Below are positions 42,155-50,751 of a DNA stretch of 64,000 nt, in pieces. The stretch lies in the NCBI RefSeq assembly GCF_030654605.1, contig NZ_JAURXB010000295.1, forward strand, positions 48,501-112,500. The letters are read 5' to 3'. The notes under the pieces were generated by a model that was not told the origin of the DNA, made no database searches, and saw nothing but the letters and a program-made list of their open reading frames with translations. This DNA comes from Bradyrhizobium sp. (lineage in GTDB: Bacteria; Pseudomonadota; Alphaproteobacteria; Rhizobiales; Xanthobacteraceae). The position numbers and the translations under genes were made by a program. The first letter of the stretch is position 1. Each line of letters opens with the position of its first letter.

Positions 42155-44359
42155 CTAGACCTTCGCGTTCATGTAGGCCGGAAACCAACTCTCGAATCCG
42201 GTCGTCAGCGCGGTCACCGTCACCGGCGCCTCGCCTGCGATCGCGATCGCGCCGCCGCCCGTGGTTCCGATCCGCGCGCAGGGCACGCCGGCGCCTTTCA
42301 TCTTGGCCAGCACCAGGCCGGCCTGCGCTTCCGGCACCGTCACGATGTAGCGCGCCTGATCCTCGCCGAACCACCAGGCATGCGGCACGATCGCGGCAGG
42401 CGCCGCCAGCAGCCGCGCGCCGATGCCGCTGGCAATCGCCATTTCGGCGACCGCGATCAACAGCCCGCCGTCGGACAGATCGTGCGCCGCGGTCGCGGTG
42501 CCGGCGTGGATCATGCCGCGCACCACGTCGCCGTTGCGCTTTTCGGCCGCGAGGTCGACCGGCGGCGGCGCGCCCTCTTCGCGGCCGCAGATCTCGCGCA
42601 GATAAACCGATTGCCCGAGCCAGCCATGGGTTTCGCCGATCAGCAGGATCGCCTCATCAGCGGCCTTGAACGCCAGCGTCGCGGATTTGGTGAAATCGTC
42701 GAGCAGCCCGACGCCGCCGATCGACGGCGTCGGCAGTATGCCGCGGCCGTTGGTCTCGTTGTAGAGCGAGACATTGCCGGACACGACCGGGAAGTCGAGC
42801 GTGCGGCAGGCTTCGGCAATGCCCTTCAGGCAGCCGACGAACTGGCCCATGATCTCGGGCCGCTCCGGATTGCCGAAATTGAGATTGTCGGTGATCGCCA
42901 GCGGCCGGCCGCCGACTGCGGTGATGTTGCGCCAGGCTTCCGCCACCGCCTGCTTGCCGCCTTCGAACGGATCAGCCTCGCAATAGCGCGGCGTCACATC
43001 GACGGTCAGCGCCAGTCCCTTCGGCCCGTCCTGCACCCGCACCACGGCGGCATCGCCGCCGGGGCGCTGCACGGTATTGCCGAGGATGACGTGATCGTAT
43101 TGTTCCCAGACCCAACGCTTCGAGCACAGCTCGGGCGTGGCGATCAGCTTTTGCAATGCCGCCGCCACGCCGACCGGCGGCGTGACATCGCGCGCATGAA
43201 TCACCGGCAGCGACGGCGACGGCACATGCGGCCGGTCGTACAGCGGCGCCTCGTCGCCGAGTTCCTTGATCGGCAGATCGACCATGGTCTCGCCGCCATG
43301 CCTGACCACAAAACGCTTGCTCGGCGTGGTGTAGCCGACCACGGCGAAATCCAGTCCCCACTTCCTGAAGATCGCCTCGGCCTGCTTTTCCTTCTCGGGC
43401 TTCAGAACCATGAGCATGCGCTCCTGGCTTTCCGACAGCATCATCTCATAGGCGCTCATGCCGGTTTCGCGGGTCGGCACCGCGTCGAGATCGAGATCGA
43501 CACCGAGGTTGCCCTTGGCGCCCATCTCGACCGCCGACGATGTCAGGCCCGCCGCGCCCATGTCCTGGATCGCGATCACGCAATCGGCGGCCATGATTTC
43601 GAGGCAGGCTTCCAGCAACAGCTTTTCCGCGAAGGGATCGCCGACCTGAACCGTCGGCCGCTTGTCGGCGGAGTCCTCGTCGAATTCGGCGGACGCCATC
43701 GAAGCGCCGTGAATACCGTCGCGCCCGGTCTTGGACCCGAGATAGACGATCGGCATGTTCACGCCGGATGCGGCGGCATAGAAAATCTTGTCGGAGTCGG
43801 CGAGGCCGACCGCCATCGCGTTGACCAGGATGTTGCCGTCATAGCGGGTGTGGAAACGCACCTGTCCGCCGACGGTCGGTACCCCGAACGAATTGCCGTA
43901 GCCGCCGACGCCAGCGACCACGCCTGAGACCAGATGGCGGGTCTTCGGATGTTCCGGCGCACCAAAGCTCAGCGCGTTGAGGCAGGCGATGGGGCGTGCG
44001 CCCATCGTGAACACATCGCGCAAAATGCCGCCGACGCCGGTGGCCGCGCCCTGATAGGGCTCGATATAGCTCGGGTGGTTGTGGCTCTCCATCTTGAACA
44101 CGACGGCCTGGCCGTCGCCGATGTCGATCACGCCGGCATTCTCGCCCGGCCCCTGGATCACCCACGGCGCCTTGGTCGGCAGGCCCCGAAGATGCAGCCG
44201 CGAGGATTTGTACGAGCAGTGCTCGTTCCACATCGCCGAGAAGATCCCAAGCTCCGTAAAACTCGGCACCCGGCCGATCAGCTTGAGGATGCGCTCGTAT
44301 TCGTCGGGCTTGAGGCCATGGCTGGCGACGAGTTCGGGGGTGATCTGAGGCTGGTTCAT
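42155..44359 (-). CDS. purL: Phosphoribosylformylglycinamidine synthase, large subunit
   Basis: The 734-residue protein is the small-type PurL that needs PurQ and PurS: MWNEHCSYKSS with the catalytic His, FKMESHNHPSYIEPYQGAATGVGGI, DMGAAGLTSSAVEM and AHDLSDGGLLIAVAEM. It makes FGAM from FGAR with ATP and ammonia supplied by PurQ. The ATG at 44359 gives the usual MNQPQITPEL start. It is on the same strand as purQ and purS but separated from them by three plus-strand genes. Confidence 0.95.
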   Translation of the reverse strand: MNQPQITPELVASHGLKPDEYERILKLIGRVPSFTELGIFSAMWNEHCSYKSSRLHLRGLPTKAPWVIQGPGENAGVIDIGDGQAVVFKMESHNHPSYIEPYQGAATGVGGILRDVFTMGARPIACLNALSFGAPEHPKTRHLVSGVVAGVGGYGNSFGVPTVGGQVRFHTRYDGNILVNAMAVGLADSDKIFYAAASGVNMPIVYLGSKTGRDGIHGASMASAEFDEDSADKRPTVQVGDPFAEKLLLEACLEIMAADCVIAIQDMGAAGLTSSAVEMGAKGNLGVDLDLDAVPTRETGMSAYEMMLSESQERMLMVLKPEKEKQAEAIFRKWGLDFAVVGYTTPSKRFVVRHGGETMVDLPIKELGDEAPLYDRPHVPSPSLPVIHARDVTPPVGVAAALQKLIATPELCSKRWVWEQYDHVILGNTVQRPGGDAAVVRVQDGPKGLALTVDVTPRYCEADPFEGGKQAVAEAWRNITAVGGRPLAITDNLNFGNPERPEIMGQFVGCLKGIAEACRTLDFPVVSGNVSLYNETNGRGILPTPSIGGVGLLDDFTKSATLAFKAADEAILLIGETHGWLGQSVYLREICGREEGAPPPVDLAAEKRNGDVVRGMIHAGTATAAHDLSDGGLLIAVAEMAIASGIGARLLAAPAAIVPHAWWFGEDQARYIVTVPEAQAGLVLAKMKGAGVPCARIGTTGGGAIAIAGEAPVTVTALTTGFESWFPAYMNAKV

Positions 44360-44539
44360 GGGGCTCTTTGGGCGATTGAGGTCCCTTATTAGGGAGATCG
44401 AGGGGGGTGGAAAAGGCCTTTTATGGCGCATTTTCCCGCTGTCCATAGATTTGCGGGCGGTCCATGCGTTGTGCGCGTTTGCACATCAGGTGTGGATCGG
44501 ATTTAAGGACTGAAATTCCCAAATGAAGGGCATATTTCG

Positions 44540-45028
44540 TTGGACGACCTGACCAAATCCGCATTCCTCAACCGCCCCGATCTCCACGTCGAAACCGAGG
44601 GTGAATTCGCCGGCTGGCGCACCTGGACCCGCGACCACTACGAATCCCACAACGGCCCGTTCTGGCACCGTATGGAGGACGACGGCAGCGTGCGATGCGC
44701 GTTCCGGGTCGAGAAGAAACACCTTAACGGCATGCGCAACGTCCATGGCGGCTGCTTCATGACATTTGCGGACTATTGCCTGTTCGCGTTTGCCACCCCG
44801 ATGCTGCAGGGTCCGGGGGTGACGGTGTCGTTCGGCTGCGAGTTCATCGACGGCGCGCGCGAGGGTGAACTGGTCGAAGGCACAGGCGAAGTCATGCGGG
44901 CCGGCGGCTCGATGATCTTCCTGCGCGGCGTGCTGAAATCCGGCGAACGCTCGCTGTTCACGTTCTCAGGCACCATCAAGCGGGTGAAGTGGAAGCCGCC
45001 GGCCAAAGCAGGTGCCGTTGCCACCTAG
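44540..45028 (+). CDS. PaaI/YbgC-type hotdog thioesterase
   Basis: The 162-residue hotdog protein has the core RNVHGGCFMTFADYCLFAFA, which matches the HGG motif and the following Asp of PaaI-type acyl-CoA thioesterases, and ends in GVLKSGERSLFTFSGTIKRV. The TTG at 44540 starts the reading; no ATG in frame gives a full domain. Its stop lies inside the next gene, whose GTG overlaps by 17 bases. The substrate is unknown. Confidence 0.8.
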   Translation: MDDLTKSAFLNRPDLHVETEGEFAGWRTWTRDHYESHNGPFWHRMEDDGSVRCAFRVEKKHLNGMRNVHGGCFMTFADYCLFAFATPMLQGPGVTVSFGCEFIDGAREGELVEGTGEVMRAGGSMIFLRGVLKSGERSLFTFSGTIKRVKWKPPAKAGAVAT

Positions 45029-46007
45029 CAATGCAGAGACCGAAGGTGGCGCCAGACCGGCGCCGCCGGCCGATCCAGCCGGTTCTCCCCGGGCCCGGCG
45101 CGGCTGGCGCGATTATGCGCTGCTGCTGGCGCTGGCCTGCTGCTGGAGTTCGACCTATCCGTTGACAAAAATCGGGCTCGGCTCGATCCCGCCGGTCACC
45201 TTCATCTCGGCGCGCTCGCTGATCGCGGCATTTTTCCTGATCGCCATTCTCTATGCGCGGGGCAAGCGAATCCCCGGCGATGCCAGGGCCTGGAAGCTGT
45301 TCGCGCAGCAGCAGACCATCAATTCGACGATCCCGTTCCTGATGATCACCTGGGCGCAGCAATATGTGGCGGCGGCGCCGACCGTGGTGCTGGCCTCGAC
45401 CACGCCGATCTTCGCCTTCCTGATCACCTGGGGCATCACGCGGCACGAGCCGGCCACGCTGTTGAAGCTCGCCGGCGCCGTGCTGGGGCTCGCCGGCACC
45501 GCCGTGATCATCGGCCTCGATGCGCTGGGCGGGCTCGGCGGCAATATCCTTGCCGAAATGGTGATCCTGCTCGCCACGGTCTCCTTTGCCTGCGCCACGA
45601 TCTTCGGGCTGCGGCTGACCGAATACGACCCGATGGTGGTGGCGGCGGGCTCGCTGCTGTTCGGCGGCCTGCTGCTGTTGCCGGTGTCGATGATCGTCGA
45701 TCATCCCTGGACCTTGCGGCCGACCACGGAAGCGCTGGTCGCCACCGTCACCATGGGGATTTTTTCCAGCGCATTCGGGCTGATGCTGTTCTACATGTGC
45801 CTGTCGCGGCTCGGCACGCTGACCACCAACGCGCAAGGCTATCTGCGCATTCCGATCGGCGTCGGCCTGTCGGTGCTGCTGCTCGGCGAAACCGTGCCGT
45901 CCAATCTGGCGCTTGGCCTCGTCCTGGTCATGGCCGGGGTCGCCGCCATGACCATCCCCGGCGACAGCTACCGCCGCTGGATCAACCGTTTTCGCGCCAG
46001 ACTCTGA
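45012..46007 (+). CDS. DMT-superfamily (EamA) transporter
   Basis: The 331-residue protein has ten membrane spans in two EamA repeats: YALLLALACCWSSTYPLTKIGLGSIPPVTFISARSLIAAFFLI at the front, and SFACATIFGLRLTEYDPMVVAAGSLLFGG in the second half. These carriers export amino acids and other metabolites. The GTG at 45012 lies inside the end of the thioesterase gene, so the two are coupled. The transported compound cannot be told. Confidence 0.88.
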   Translation: MPLPPSNAETEGGARPAPPADPAGSPRARRGWRDYALLLALACCWSSTYPLTKIGLGSIPPVTFISARSLIAAFFLIAILYARGKRIPGDARAWKLFAQQQTINSTIPFLMITWAQQYVAAAPTVVLASTTPIFAFLITWGITRHEPATLLKLAGAVLGLAGTAVIIGLDALGGLGGNILAEMVILLATVSFACATIFGLRLTEYDPMVVAAGSLLFGGLLLLPVSMIVDHPWTLRPTTEALVATVTMGIFSSAFGLMLFYMCLSRLGTLTTNAQGYLRIPIGVGLSVLLLGETVPSNLALGLVLVMAGVAAMTIPGDSYRRWINRFRARL

Positions 46008-46078
46008 AGGCGTGATCGGGCGAAACGGTTGCCGTCCTGACCGTAGATCCCTATTTTCCCTGGTTGGAGAAAACACCG

Positions 46079-46564
46079 ATGATCTCATTCCCGATCGAGG
46101 GGGGCTGCACCTGCGGGGGTGTACGCTACCGCATGACGTCGCCTCCCCTCATCGTCCACTGCTGCCACTGCCGCTGGTGCCAGCGCGGCGGCGGCGCATC
46201 GTTTGCGCTCAATGCCATGATCGAGGCCGATCGGGTCGAACTAGTGTGCGGCGAGCCTGAGATCATCGTGACGCCTTCGCTCAGCGGCAAGGGCCAGAAG
46301 ATCGCGCGATGTCCCAAATGCCGTATCGCGGTCTGGAGCAATTACGCGGGTTCAGGCGACCGCTTCCGCTTCGTTCGCGTCGGCACGCTCGATATGCCGG
46401 ATGCGCTGCCGCCGGACGTGCACATTTTCACGATGTCGAAGCAGCCCTGGGTCGTGCTGCCCCCCGATGTGCCCGCCGTTGAAGAGTTTTATGACAGGGA
46501 AAAGTTGTGGCCCGCGGCGAGCCTCGCGCGGTGGCGGGCGGCACGCAGCGCACCGGGCGATTGA
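46079..46564 (+). CDS. GFA family protein (glutathione-dependent formaldehyde-activating enzyme-like)
   Basis: The 161-residue zinc-binding protein has the GFA pattern: GGCTCGGVRYRM, HCCHCRWCQRGGGASF and ARCPKCRIAVWS. Two Zn sites are expected from the Cys sets. GFA members include the formaldehyde-activating enzyme Gfa, but most are of unknown function. The ATG at 46079 was chosen; a TTG five codons upstream is less likely. Confidence 0.85.
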   Translation: MISFPIEGGCTCGGVRYRMTSPPLIVHCCHCRWCQRGGGASFALNAMIEADRVELVCGEPEIIVTPSLSGKGQKIARCPKCRIAVWSNYAGSGDRFRFVRVGTLDMPDALPPDVHIFTMSKQPWVVLPPDVPAVEEFYDREKLWPAASLARWRAARSAPGD

Positions 46565-46606
46565 CGTTTCAACCAGTCGATCCGTTCGGCGCCAGTAGCC
46601 GCGCTC

Positions 46607-47308
46607 TTACGCCGCGCGCTCCAGATGCGCCACCAGCCCGGCGAACAGGCCACGGCCGTCGGTGCAGCCCATGATGTCTTCGACGTGGTTTTCCGGATGC
46701 GGCATCATGCCGAGCACGTTGCCGCGCGCGTTGACGATACCGGCGATCGACTGCGCCGCGCCGTTGATGTTGGACTGCTCGTCGACCACGCCTTCGGCGG
46801 AGCAGTAGCGATAGAGCACCCGCCCCTCGCCCTCGAGCCGCTTCAGCGTCTCCTCGTCCGCCTCGTAATTGCCCTCGCCATGAGCGACCGGCACGCGGAT
46901 CACCTGGCCGGCATTGTAGCCGCGGGTGAACGGCGTATCCGAACGTTCGACCCGCAGATGCACGTCATGGCAGATGAATTTCAGCTGCGCATTGCGCATC
47001 AGAACGCCGGGCAACAGGCCGGCCTCGCAGAGGATCTGAAAACCGTTGCAGACCCCCAGCACGAGACCGCCGCCGGCGGCAAAATCGCGCACCGCGTCCA
47101 TGACCGGCGCGCGCGCGGCAATGGCGCCGCAGCGCAGGTAGTCGCCGTAAGAGAAACCGCCGGGCACCACCACGAGGTCGGTGCCTTTGGGCAAAGCGGT
47201 CTCGGCATGCCAGACCATCGCGGCTTCCTGCCCCGATGCGAGTTTCAGCGCCCGCGCCATGTCGCACTCGCGATTGATTCCGGGAAAGACGAGAATTGCG
47301 GATTTCAT
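46607..47308 (-). CDS. purQ: Phosphoribosylformylglycinamidine synthase, glutaminase subunit
   Basis: The 233-residue class I glutamine amidotransferase has PGGFSYGDYLRCGAIA, the nucleophile Cys in LVLGVCNGFQIL and the His/Glu pair in MMPHPENHVE. It supplies ammonia to PurL in the FGAM step. It starts seven bases after the purS stop, so the two form an operon. Confidence 0.95.
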   Translation of the reverse strand: MKSAILVFPGINRECDMARALKLASGQEAAMVWHAETALPKGTDLVVVPGGFSYGDYLRCGAIAARAPVMDAVRDFAAGGGLVLGVCNGFQILCEAGLLPGVLMRNAQLKFICHDVHLRVERSDTPFTRGYNAGQVIRVPVAHGEGNYEADEETLKRLEGEGRVLYRYCSAEGVVDEQSNINGAAQSIAGIVNARGNVLGMMPHPENHVEDIMGCTDGRGLFAGLVAHLERAA

Positions 47309-47315
47309 TGGCGAC

Positions 47316-47558
47316 CTAGCTCAGAACTTCAACCCGGTAATTCTCGATCACGGTGTTCGCCAGCAGCTTGTCGGCGGCATCCTTCAGCGCCGCTTCGGCC
47401 GTGGCCTTGTCGGAGCCCGAGATCTCGATGTCGAACACCTTGCCCTGGCGCACGCTGGCGACGCCATCGACGCCGAGCGATTTCAGCGCTCCCTCGATGG
47501 CCTTGCCCTGCGGATCCAGAATGCCGGATTTCAGTGTAACGGTGACGCGTGCTTTCAT
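47316..47558 (-). CDS. purS: Phosphoribosylformylglycinamidine synthase, PurS subunit
   Basis: The 80-residue protein is PurS: MKARVTVTLKSGILDPQGKAI, then SVRQGKVFDIEI and LLANTVIENYRVEV. It bridges PurL and PurQ in the FGAM synthase complex. The ATG at 47558 is the family start; the longer open frame runs back through a repeat. Confidence 0.93.
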   Translation of the reverse strand: MKARVTVTLKSGILDPQGKAIEGALKSLGVDGVASVRQGKVFDIEISGSDKATAEAALKDAADKLLANTVIENYRVEVLS

Positions 47559-47611
47559 ATTTCCAACCCAGTATTCTACTGCGACACCCCTGCGTAACGG
47601 CTTCGCCGTTA

Positions 47612-47714
47612 TCACCTGAGGTGCTCGGGCAAGGCCCGAGCCTCGAAGGGCGACATTGGAGTCCATGTCTCATCCTTCGAGGCTCGCCCAAGCGGGCTCG
47701 CACCTCAGGATGAC
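47612..47714. repeat. Inverted repeat, family G, second copy
   Basis: The element runs from CACCTGAGGTGCTCGGGCAA to the right arm ending AGCGGGCTCGCACCTCAGG. Internally GAGCCTCGAAGG faces CCTTCGAGGCTC. It sits between purC and purS and interrupts an otherwise tight operon. Confidence 0.8.
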
Positions 47715-47719
47715 GGCAA

Positions 47720-48487
47720 TCAGCTCTTGACCAGCACCGGACCCGAGCCGATCGGCCGCTCGTTCTCGGTCAGGATGCCCAGACGCTTGGCGACCTCGGT
47801 ATAGGCCTCCAGCACGCCGCCGAGATCCCGGCGAAAACGGTCCTTGTCGAGCTTCTCGTTCGACTTGACGTCCCAGAGCCGGCACGAATCGGGCGAGATC
47901 TCGTCGGCGACGATGATTCGCATCATGTCGTTTTCGAACAGCCGGCCGCATTCCATCTTGAAGTCGACCAGGCGGATGCCGATGCCCAGAAACAGCCCGG
48001 TAAGGAAGTCGTTGACGCGGATCGCCAGCGCCATGATGTCGTCGATTTCCTGCGGCGTGGCCCAGCCGAACGCCGTGATGTGCTCCTCGGAGACCATGGG
48101 GTCGTTGAGCTGGTCGTTCTTGTAGTAGAATTCGATGATCGAGCGCGGCAACTGGGTGCCTTCCTCGATGCCGAGGCGCTGCGACAGCGATCCCGCCGCC
48201 ACATTCCGCACCACGACCTCCAGCGGCACGATCTCGACCTCGCGAATCAGCTGTTCGCGCATGTTGAGCCGGCGGATGAAATGGGTCGGCACCCCGATGT
48301 CGTTGAGGTGCTGGAACAAGTACTCCGAAATCCGGTTGTTGAGGACGCCCTTGCCCTCGATCACCTGGTGTTTCTTGGCATTGAACGCGGTCGCATCGTC
48401 CTTGAAGTGCTGGATCAGGGTTCCCGGCTCCGGACCTTCGTAAAGGACCTTGGCCTTGCCTTCATAAATGCGGCGTCGGCGGCTCAT
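47720..48487 (-). CDS. purC: Phosphoribosylaminoimidazole-succinocarboxamide synthase
   Basis: The 255-residue SAICAR synthetase has RRRIYEGKAKVLYEGPEPGTLIQHFKDDATAFN, then VVRNVAAGSLSQRLGIEEG and LVDFKMECGR, with DEISPDSCRLWD near the end. It joins aspartate to CAIR in purine synthesis. The ATG at 48487 gives the common MSRRRRIYEG start; ATG 48517 would add ten residues and is an alternative. First gene of the minus-strand pur run. Confidence 0.94.
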   Translation of the reverse strand: MSRRRRIYEGKAKVLYEGPEPGTLIQHFKDDATAFNAKKHQVIEGKGVLNNRISEYLFQHLNDIGVPTHFIRRLNMREQLIREVEIVPLEVVVRNVAAGSLSQRLGIEEGTQLPRSIIEFYYKNDQLNDPMVSEEHITAFGWATPQEIDDIMALAIRVNDFLTGLFLGIGIRLVDFKMECGRLFENDMMRIIVADEISPDSCRLWDVKSNEKLDKDRFRRDLGGVLEAYTEVAKRLGILTENERPIGSGPVLVKS

Positions 48488-48795
48488 TGGGATGTACCGT
48501 GTGTTGTTGAAATCCATGAATTTGGTGTGCTCCGGATGACAAGGGATTGCGACCCACGACGGAGCTGCCGTGAAGGCCAGGAACAGGAAACAGAACGAGA
48601 ACCGGGCCTCATGCCCAACCTATCTGATTGGCCTATCGAGCACAATCGATCCGGTCCCCTGGGGCCAAGTTTTACCCCTGCCGCCTGCGGCTTAAAGCCG
48701 GTTGTCTTAACCATTGGCTGACGTTATCTAAGCGCGCGAGAGGGCGGCCGCAACGAGGCCGCCGCACCAATTTGGCAGGGATCGGAACCCGGATA
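48488..48795. other. Divergent promoter region between purC and the zeta-subunit gene
   Basis: These 308 bases hold the leaders of two divergent genes. I see no repeat, RNA gene, operator or clear promoter motif. Confidence 0.4.
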
Positions 48796-49119
48796 ATGAG
48801 CACATTCGACAAGCGTGAAGAAGGCTTCGAGAAGAAGTTCGCCATGGACGCGGACCAGAAGTTCAAGGCCGAGGCCCGCCGCAACCGGCTGCTTGGGATG
48901 TGGGTGGCGGAAAAGCTCGGAATGTCCGGCGACGCTGTCGCGGCTTACGCCAAGGAAGTCGTTGCCTCGGATTTCGAGGAATCCGGCGACGCCGACGTGG
49001 TCCGCAAGGTGCTGGGCGACCTCACCGCCAAGGGCGTGGCTGTGACGGAGCAGGAGCTTCGGGTGAAGATGGACGAGCTGATGGCCGTGGCCGTCATGCA
49101 GGTGAAGGCGGGAACTTAA
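48796..49119 (+). CDS. DUF1476 protein, F1-ATPase inhibitor zeta-subunit family
   Basis: The 107-residue protein matches DUF1476: MSTFDKREEGFEKKFAMDADQKFKAEARRNRLLGMWVAEKLG, then YAKEVVASDFEESGDADVVRKV. In Paracoccus denitrificans this family is the zeta subunit, which binds the F1 motor through its N-terminal segment and blocks ATP hydrolysis. In some other alphaproteobacteria the inhibition is weak. The ATG at 48796 starts the family pattern. No ATP synthase genes are nearby. Confidence 0.88.
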   Translation: MSTFDKREEGFEKKFAMDADQKFKAEARRNRLLGMWVAEKLGMSGDAVAAYAKEVVASDFEESGDADVVRKVLGDLTAKGVAVTEQELRVKMDELMAVAVMQVKAGT

Positions 49120-49135
49120 GATTCGGTCCCGCCAC

Positions 49136-49255
49136 CGTCATTGCGAGGAGCGCTTGCGACGAAGCAATCCAGCGGCTTGCGTGCGGCAAGATGGATTGCT
49201 TCGCGGAGCCTGTCATCGGGCGCGCATTCGCGCGACCCGTTGGCTCGCAATGACG
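49136..49255. repeat. Inverted repeat, family B, third copy with an internal extra segment
   Basis: CGTCATTGCGAGGAGCGCTT at the left and TGGCTCGCAATGACG at the right match the family ends. About 35 bases including CGGGCGCGCATTCGCGCG are inserted near the right arm compared with the other copies. It lies between the zeta-subunit gene and cynS. Confidence 0.82.
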
Positions 49256-49265
49256 GCCAAAAGCC

Positions 49266-49754
49266 CTACCCTTCCTTGAATCCATATTCCGGCACATTGC
49301 CGCTGGCGCCGTAATATTTGTACGGCAGGAATTTGCCCGACATCGTGATCTTGACGCGGTCGCCCTTGGGGTTGGGCAGGCGTTCCATCACCATGTCGAA
49401 ATCGATCGCCGACATGATGCCGTCGCCGTATTCCTCTTCTATCAGCGCCTTCCAGGCCGGGCCGTTGATCATCACCAGTTCGTAGAAACGGTAGATCAGG
49501 GGATCGGTCGGCGGCATCGCCGTGCCCTCGCCGCGCATCGGCGTCTCGTTCAGCATCGCTACTTCCGATTTTGAAAGTCCGAACAGTTCGCCGGCGTTGG
49601 CGGCCTGCGGTTTCGTCAGTTTCATCTGGCCGAGGATGGCGCCGACGATCAGGACCTCGGAATAGCCGCCGATCTTTTCGCAGATGTGCTTCCAGCTCCA
49701 TTCCTTCTCGCGCTTGATATCGAGCAGCTTTTCCGTGAGGTCGGATCGTTTCAT
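49266..49754 (-). CDS. cynS: Cyanate hydratase (cyanase)
   Basis: The 162-residue cyanase has an N-terminal helix bundle of the lambda-repressor type and the C-terminal catalytic part LIYRFYELVMINGPAWKALIEEEYGDGIMSAIDF. Arg89, Glu92 and Ser115 line up with the known Arg, Glu and Ser of E. coli CynS. It converts cyanate plus bicarbonate to carbon dioxide and carbamate, which yields ammonia. The ATG at 49754 follows AGGAG. It is the last gene of the nrtA-nrtB-nrtD-cynS run, separated from nrtD by a repeat. Confidence 0.96.
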   Translation of the reverse strand: MKRSDLTEKLLDIKREKEWSWKHICEKIGGYSEVLIVGAILGQMKLTKPQAANAGELFGLSKSEVAMLNETPMRGEGTAMPPTDPLIYRFYELVMINGPAWKALIEEEYGDGIMSAIDFDMVMERLPNPKGDRVKITMSGKFLPYKYYGASGNVPEYGFKEG

Positions 49755-49772
49755 TTCAGTCTCCTGCTTATT

Positions 49773-49861
49773 CGTCATGCCCGGGCTTGTCCCGGGCATC
49801 CACGTCTTTCTCGCTTGGTCTCATGAAGACGTGGATGGCCGGGACAGGCCCGGCCATGACG
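49773..49861. repeat. Inverted repeat, family E, second copy; overlaps the nrtD-like gene end
   Basis: CGTCATGCCCGGGCTTGTCC at the left pairs with GGACAGGCCCGGCCATGACG at the right; GACGTGGATG faces CATCCACGTC. The right half is read through by the ABC ATPase gene and provides its stop codon. Confidence 0.85.
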
Positions 49862-50747
49862 CCTGGTTTAATTCCTCTGGTCCTGATGCAACGACCAGCT
49901 CTGGCTTTCCGATCTTCACCACCGGCACGTTGCGCGGGTCATGCCCCGGGAAATCCGTCGCAAAGGTCTTGCTGCGGCTGACCAGGAAGTCGACGATGTG
50001 GTTGCGCACCGCGTAGTAATAGGGATGGCGGTGCAGGTCAGTGCGGCCGCGATCTTTCGGCAGCGGATTTTCCACAATCTCGGCGAGCACGGCGCCGGGG
50101 CCATTGGTCATCAGGAAAATCTTGTCGGCTAAATAGATCGCCTCATCGACGTCATGGGTGATCATGAACGCGGTCTGCCCGGTCTCGAGACAGATCCGGC
50201 GCACCTCGTCCTGCAGCGTGCCGCGGGTCAGCGCATCGAGCGCCGAGAACGGCTCGTCCATCAGCATGATCTTCGGCGTGATCGACAGCGCGCGGGCAAT
50301 GCCGACACGCTGCTTCATGCCGCCGGAGAGTTCCGACGGCCGCTTGTGCTCGGAGCCGGTGAGACCCACGAGATCGATGAAGGTCTGCGCGTGGGCTTTC
50401 ACTTTGGCGCGGTCCCAGTCGCGCCATTTCGAGGTCACGGCATAGGCGACGTTGCCGAGCACGGTGCGCCACGGCAGCAGCGCATGGCTCTGGAAGATCA
50501 CGGCGCGGTCGAGGCTGGTGCCCTCGATCGCCTGGCCGTCGACGATCACGGCGCCTTCGCTGGGCTCATCGAGCCCGGCCAGGATGTTCAGCACCGTGGT
50601 CTTGCCGCAGCCGGAGTGCCCGATCACGCAGCCGAACTCGCCGCGCGCCATCGACAGCCAGAGATTTTCGAACACCGCGATCTCGCCGCCGGAAGCACCG
50701 GGATAGCGTTTTGCGATGGCCTCGATGGAGATGAATTTGTCGGTCAT
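49821..50747 (-). CDS. ABC transporter ATPase, nitrate/cyanate type (NrtD/CynD-like)
   Basis: The 308-residue ABC ATPase has Walker A GHSGCGKT, signature LSGGMKQRVGIARALS and Walker B IMLMDEPFSALDALTR. The DRAVIFQSHALLPWRTVLGNVAYAV segment and the ITHDVDEAIYLAD switch are of the nitrate/taurine/cyanate group. The last 13 codons (ASWPGLSRPSTSS) and the stop come from the family E repeat, so the original C-terminus was altered. The ATG is four bases past the permease stop. With cynS next, cyanate is the likely cargo. Confidence 0.9.
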   Translation of the reverse strand: MTDKFISIEAIAKRYPGASGGEIAVFENLWLSMARGEFGCVIGHSGCGKTTVLNILAGLDEPSEGAVIVDGQAIEGTSLDRAVIFQSHALLPWRTVLGNVAYAVTSKWRDWDRAKVKAHAQTFIDLVGLTGSEHKRPSELSGGMKQRVGIARALSITPKIMLMDEPFSALDALTRGTLQDEVRRICLETGQTAFMITHDVDEAIYLADKIFLMTNGPGAVLAEIVENPLPKDRGRTDLHRHPYYYAVRNHIVDFLVSRSKTFATDFPGHDPRNVPVVKIGKPELVVASGPEELNQASWPGLSRPSTSS

Positions 50748-50751
50748 CGCA

